NCBI GenBank assembly: GCA_015499995.1
Contig: JADNRV010000004.1
Location: forward strand, 248,001-312,000
Direction of reading: 5' to 3'
From: Flammula alnicola
Taxonomy: Eukaryota > Basidiomycota > Agaricomycetes > Agaricales > Strophariaceae
Length of the DNA: 64,000 nucleotides
The position numbers and the translations under genes are program-made. How positions within the stretch are numbered: position 1 is the stretch's first letter; each line of letters starts with the position of its first letter. Shown here one piece after another: positions 58,968-64,000 of this stretch. The notes under the pieces were generated by a model. It had not been told where the DNA came from and did no database searches. It was given only the letters and a program-made list of their open reading frames with translations.

Positions 58968-61028
58968 AAAATGCATGAGCGCTGTTGAGGATTGTCGAGT
59001 GAGTACGTAATTGTACTACACTAGAAGGATAAGGACGTTCAATCGCGGGGTCGCAACAGAGAGGAAAGCGTGCAGCTGACGATGCATAGGTTCAGTGAAG
59101 TACTTGGTACTCTCTGTAAGGACTCCAGTTCGGATCCGAGGACAGTGCCATAAACATCGCCGGGTCCTCCTCCGTGGCCCTCTGCGGGCTGTTACCCGTG
59201 CCCGTCTCTCGACCGTGCTTTGTTCGAGCGACGAGGAAGAGGACGGGTTGGAAGAGGCCATAGTATGTCCGAGCTAGTCACTGTATAGCCTGAGTGTGTC
59301 CCGGATCCAGAGAAAACTGGCTGCGAGAATGCCGTGTGGGAGCCCCCGCTCGAACAGCAGTGACGGTGAACGAATATTGGAAGCGACACGCAGCGGTACC
59401 GGCGAGATTGAATTCAAGCCCAGCGGCGCACGTCTCGTGGACAGGGTGGTTTGCATTTCGAGGCTTCGAGGATGAGGACGATGTCAATGTCATCCTGACT
59501 CCCGAGTACGGTTGGCGAGCAGGGTCAGGTCTGTTCGAAGCCTGTATCCGTCAACTTTTGACAGGAGCGCGGGGTCCTCGTCACCGCTTCCCAAGCATTC
59601 CTGTAATGTGACACAGTTTACAAGCCTTAGAGCTTAAGCCTTAGACCTTGAGTGTTGCAGACTCGCGCCACTGTGTGTCAATGTAGCCGCGCGTAGCATA
59701 TCCAGCCAGATTTACTGGAATTGAATAATTTATTTTATCTATATGTCCTAGCGTTGTAGCCTATGCGCCCCAATAGCTGTGAGATCACCCGGGCGAGTCT
59801 TCTTCTCAATCTGTGTTAATTCAAAGTGCGATGCAAGTGCTGTGCACGTCTTCACAGACAAGCTCAGTCACGGTCGGCCAGGTTATTTTATTTATTACAC
59901 CTTGATTACACCACAATGCGAGTATCTTTGGACTAACTTTTTTGCGCTATTATTTGAATTTGTACTACCCATCTACATGGATGCTCGACACATCAGAGTA
60001 TCACTGGCATGCTGTACTGTAAGATATTGAATAAGTGCGTTCAGTCTGTAACAGAAATTGGGCACACCAAGGTGCTTAAGCTATGGTTTTGCATGGAAAA
60101 TCTATGGTGTAGGAGGCTGACCAGACTCAGCTACGGGTTGTAGGGGCTCGGGACGCATCAATAGCAGGCCATTCGATGTCGCGTCGAAGGCAAGACAAGG
60201 ATATGGTCTTGTGGTGAGTTCGCATGAGATGCACAGCCTCTAACACTATCTAATCAAATCTAGCCGACGTTCCTGCTGGATGGGACGCGACTACAGCAAT
60301 CCATCATGACCTGCACTTGCCGGAAAAACATGTTCATCTGCTACTTAAGTTCGTTGGTAACATATATAATACAGGGAATTTATTATTCATAGTGGAATAC
60401 GGGTAATGAAGGTCACAACCTTCAGAAGTGTGGACCCCAGAGATAAAAATACACCATCCGAAGCGCGAAACAGACCTGACCCTGCTCGCCAACCGTACCC
60501 GAGTTCTCACATCCAGCTTGATAGGTCGACTCGGATTTGTCTGATTTGTCGCTGTCGCTGTCTTGTCGTCGTCGACCGCCTCCCCGTCATCGCCATCCCT
60601 GCCAGTAAATTTATTGACTACAGCCAGGCCCAGGGGATATTTTTAGGGCTTCTTTACAAGTATTGATCCATCAGAATTAATTCAGAAAGAATCAATACGT
60701 ACAATACTCGTACCTACTCACATAATGCAAAGCGCGAAAAGTCCGCTTCAACCTAGCATGGAAAGTCGACGTCGAACGAAAAGAGAGAGCACGATAAGGA
60801 GAGATAGAGCTAGTCTCACCAAGACCGTCCCGTTGTGAGAGGGGATTTGATTGAGCCTAAGATAGAGCAATTTTCGAATTCTGGATGGATGCGGGGTTAA
60901 AAGCCGCCGAAATCAGGGTCCGATGACAGGGCGTGGTTGATGAGTGGTCCAGAAGAGCTTAAACTATCGCACCATTCCCCTTCTTCTTTTCTTTTACAAA
61001 CCTCGTTCAGTGACCACCCCCTCTATCG
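58968..61028. other. Long interval without a recognisable gene
   Basis: Traces of the stretch at 52640-52690 recur at about 59045-59090, beyond the duplicated block. A plus-strand frame at 59294-59611 (105 codons, with WTGWFAFRGFEDEDDVNV) is non-repetitive but unrecognised and lacks splice or promoter support. The rest shows only short frames. Confidence 0.4.
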
Positions 61029-63680
61029 ATGGCGACCACGACAATCACGCAGACCACCATGGGGTCGTTCAGCCTGCCCGGCATGGCCTCATCCTCAACA
61101 TCATCCTCAACATTAACCTCCTCCCCAGAGTCGTCTGCGGACTTCTCCACACGAGTCGTGCGCTTCGACACCGAGTGCGTGCTCATCCCCGACAGCCAGC
61201 GCAGCTCCAAGATGCCCCTCGTCCTCACCAAGTCGTACTCGCTGCCCTTGTGGAAGAAGAATCAAGGCCCCTCGCCGGCCGATGTCTCGGAGGATACTAT
61301 CAGAGAGGAGTCAACGACGACGACAGAGCAGGAGGGCCGTGCACGGTCCCCGAGCCCCGAGGACGCGCGGGTCGTCATCAGAGTCCCCATACCCTTGTAC
61401 GTCGCCCAAGCTCAAGCTCAGCGCAAACAGCGTTACATAACTTGTTTCTAACGATGCGGACTACCCCAACACAGATTCCGTCGCCGCCCCTCCCGCTCCC
61501 CAACCCGCGGCCGCTCCTTCTCGACCTCGCCCATCATGCCCAAGACCCTGTCCTCCTGCCTCGTCCACCGCTCGCCCCCCTCCTCCCCCATCGCCTCCCG
61601 CAACAGCACCACCACCACCACCACCACCACCGCATCATCATCCCCCCTGACACCTCCACCCCTGACCCCCGTGCGCCGCCCCTCACTGCCCATCTACCAC
61701 CGCCGCAACCTGAAAGACGAGGTGACGGTGCCCCTGCGCGCGTGCTGCGAGGCGTGCGAGCGCATCACCGAGCTCTCGTGGCAGCAGGGCGATGGGTGGC
61801 AGGAGAAGTTCTCGAGAGGTGCGAGGCGGAGGCGGAGTGCGAGTTTGGATCAGGGGGATCTTATAAATGCTTCGTCGTCTACTTCTACTGCACACTTGCT
61901 CGCTGGGGGGGCGCAGCATGTTAGATCGTTATCATCCTCAGGGGAGTTCTCGATATCGAAACAGTTCGCTGCGCTCTCGGCGTCGCTTGACGGTGCACCC
62001 CCGGGGTCGGGGTCGGGGTCGTCGGCGGCGACGCCTTTCGGAGGCAGCAGCACGACGACGTCGACGTTCGCGCTCAAGGTGGACGAGGTCGATAAGCGCC
62101 GCAAGTCGTTCGAGTTCAGCCATGAGCAGGCGTATCATGCGCAGTTCCCGCCATCCTCCTCCTCCACCACCACCACTTCCTCCTCTGCCTCCTCATCCTC
62201 CTCATCGTACCTGCAGGTCCTCCAGTCCCCCAGCGGTGCCTCCAAGCAGCGCACTGGCAATCGCGATGTATCTTCTTCTAGCTCCACGATATCCTCGCTT
62301 TCCCTCGCCTTCTCTACCACCTCCGCTTTGACGTCCCCAACAACAACAACATCGCCGACTACCCTAATAACACCCGACCGCCTGCGCGCCTCCCCAATCC
62401 AGGAGGAAGACGAGGCGCAGCTCTTCCCGCTCCCGAAAAGGTCGCCCAGCAGCTCGCCCCGCGTGTCGCCTGTGCCGACGCCGAATGGGTCCGAGGCGTG
62501 TTTGCTTGCGGGGGGTGCGGGTGTGGGTGTGGGTTCCGGTGTGGGTGGGGGGATGAAGGAGAAGGAGAGGTCAGATTCGAATTCGAAAGATAGCGTGGAG
62601 GGTGAGGATGATGGCATACTGAAAGCGTCCCTTTCGCGGCGCGCACCAGCTGATGATGATGATGGATCGCCGGTGGTGTATTTGGATCGGGATAAGCCGA
62701 CGTCGTCGCTTTCCTCCTCCTCCTCTTCGTTGGTTAAAAGCAGCAGTGCCAGTGCTTCGTCATCGGGGTTGAGTACTACGAGCGGCGCTACGACACCAAC
62801 ACAAACCCTAACACCAACACAAATGCCAACGACGACGACGACGAAAAGAACCTCCACGCACGGGCTAAGGATCGCCACCGCGCCTACGGCAGAGGAGCGC
62901 GCGTCGGCTCCGCCGTTGTCGCCCAAGGGCCCGAGGCAGGCGCTGTTTTCTAGTTCGAGGGAGAGTTCGAGTTCGAGTTCGAGGGGGAGGGAGAGTCCGG
63001 TGCCGCCTGTGAAAGGTGGGGGTTTGGGGGCGGGGGTGCGGGTGGGTGCGGGTGCGGGGGTGGGTACGGTGGATACGGAGACGGAGGTGAAGTTGAAGCC
63101 GCTCGTGCCTGTCCGTTTGTCTGCTGCGTCCGGGGGGGTTATTATTGCCATTCCGTCGTCGTCGTCGTCATCGTCGTCGGCAGTGGCAGCGTCTGCACTA
63201 GGCTCTCCAGCTCCGCGCAGCGCCTCAGGACGCGCCGCCCCACACGAGCCCCAGCCCCAGCCCCAGCCTCTCCACACCACCACCACCACCGCCCATGCGC
63301 ACCACCCGTACGAGGAGCTGTTCGACTTTCCGTCACATTTCGCGCACGCGCTCTCCCTCTCGCATGTGCATCACACTGCAGGCTCCTCTGATGCACCGAT
63401 CTCCTTACACTCTCCCTCTCCCTCTACCTCTGCCCCAACACCCACCTCCTCCGTCCCCATACCCATACCCATACCCATAATAACCCCAAAACGCAAAAAC
63501 TCCCAGTCACACAGCACCACCACCCATACCCACCCACCTACACCAGCGCACTCGGCGTTCACCGCGCCGTTCATCCGCGCGGGCGAGGTGCTAAGGGAGG
63601 CGGGCGCGGACGTGCTCAAGGGGGTGAGCGGGATGTCGTCGTTGGCGGGCGGCGGGGCGGGGGTTGTTGGGAGTGTTTGA
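61029..63680 (+). CDS. Low-complexity Ser/Thr-rich protein of unknown function
   Basis: I do not recognise a domain. Two exons, 61029..61396 and 61475..63680, joined by a GTACGT...ACACAG intron, give 857 residues. The ordered parts are near the N-terminus: STRVVRFDTECVLIPDSQRSSKMPLVLTKSYSLPLWKK, then RVVIRVPIPLFRRRPSRSPTRGRSFSTSPIMPKTLSSCLVHRSPP. A short Cys pair follows at about residue 210 (RACCEACERI). The remainder is long Ser, Thr, Ala, Gly and Pro runs, coded partly by trinucleotide repeats (CAC/ACC, TCG, TCC). The RS/SP-rich patch after the intron would suit phosphorylation or a nuclear role, which is inference. A long antisense frame exists but follows from base composition. Confidence 0.75.
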
Positions 63681-63683
63681 GGT

Positions 63684-63760
63684 TGTGGGGGTGGGGTTTT
63701 TGGGGTTGGGGTTGGGGTTTTTGAGGGGGGCGTTGGGGTTGGGGGTTTTGGGGCGGGTTG
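63684..63760 (+). repeat. G-run array downstream of the last gene
   Basis: A purine-rich tract of repeated GGGGTTTTT, GGGGTTGGGGTT and GGGGGG blocks just after the stop codon. There are more than eight runs of at least three G within about 75 nt, which is compatible with G-quadruplex formation in the transcript or DNA. Confidence 0.7.
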
Positions 63761-64000
63761 GGAGATGGGATTCTTTCTGGGTCACATTGCGTTAAGCTGA
63801 GTTGCATGTTTGGTAGAGGATTGAGGAGGCTAAGGAAAGGAAAGACGAGGAAATTCGCGTCCGAGTCAGTTGCTGATGCCGAGATGGTGCGGCGACGCGT
63901 CAACCGGGTGTGATGGATGGATATCAATCATCATGCCGTCGGGGGGTGATCCGAGATTAATCATCATCACAACCTTGATCCTCTTCGCATACAGCCGCCT

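Noticed and set aside
62135..63289. 384-codon minus-strand open frame
   Set aside because: Antisense to the Ser/Thr-rich coding exon and made of Val/Glu/Gly runs that mirror trinucleotide repeats.
63684..63760. Telomere-like repeat
   Set aside because: The units are irregular GGGGTT/GGGGTTTTT blocks, not the fungal TTAGGG repeat, and are followed by ordinary sequence.

Overview
The window is nuclear DNA of a filamentous basidiomycete, most likely a mushroom-forming Agaricomycete. The evidence is many short introns (about 45-65 nt, GT...AG) in almost every gene, plus families typical of that group: F-box/LRR proteins, a NACHT-WD40 NLR, MYND zinc-finger proteins, fungal seven-span membrane proteins, a signal-anchored Mid2-like membrane protein and a caleosin. 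I saw no rRNA, tRNA, CRISPR array or autonomous transposon. Exon structures were built by hand from splice sites and checked by reading-phase arithmetic. For each intact multi-exon gene the exon lengths sum to a whole number of codons.

Layout. 1-3.1 kb: no recognisable gene. 3.1-3.8 kb (-): FKBP12 prolyl isomerase in six exons. 6.7-12.2 kb (-): a 1685-residue Ser/Pro-rich protein of unknown function. 13-13.3 kb (-): a possible micro-gene. 14.1-16.1 kb (+): a degraded and a nearly complete F-box gene in tandem. 16.7-17.7 kb (-): Nudix CoA diphosphatase. 18.1-19.1 kb (+): caleosin. 21.1-22.1 kb (-): YFH7-like P-loop kinase. 22.5-26.6 kb (+): GH99-like glycosidase with a 600-residue proline-rich tail. 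28-29.5 kb (+): C2H2 zinc-finger factor. 30.7-35.1 kb (+): NACHT-WD40 NLR with two frameshifts. 35.6-38.6 kb (+): bromodomain/BAH subunit of an RSC-type remodeller. 39.7-41.4 kb (+): single-pass membrane protein. 43.9-45.7 kb (+): MYND protein. 45.9-47.9 kb (-): VPS4 3' remnant and a decayed short-chain dehydrogenase. 48.8-50 kb (+): second F-box gene. 50.3-58.3 kb: rearranged block with two seven-span membrane genes, a second YFH7-like gene and a caleosin pseudogene. 61-63.7 kb (+): low-complexity protein of unknown function.

The strongest structural signal is an inverted segmental duplication. The caleosin-YFH7 segment at about 18.3-22.2 kb recurs in opposite orientation at about 53.7-56.8 kb. 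That second copy abuts, at about 56.77 kb, a direct duplicate of the 50.1-52.4 kb seven-span gene segment. Both YFH7 copies and both membrane-protein copies are open, while the second caleosin has lost its first exon (with the EF-hand) and its 3' end. The second strong signal is the NLR, whose seven WD40 units repeat almost perfectly every 129 nt.

Several accessory genes (NLR, F-box, SDR) are broken by losses of one base, whereas the housekeeping genes beside them are intact. This is either real decay of dispensable genes or residual assembly error; read data would decide. The genes do not form an operon or an obvious biosynthetic cluster.
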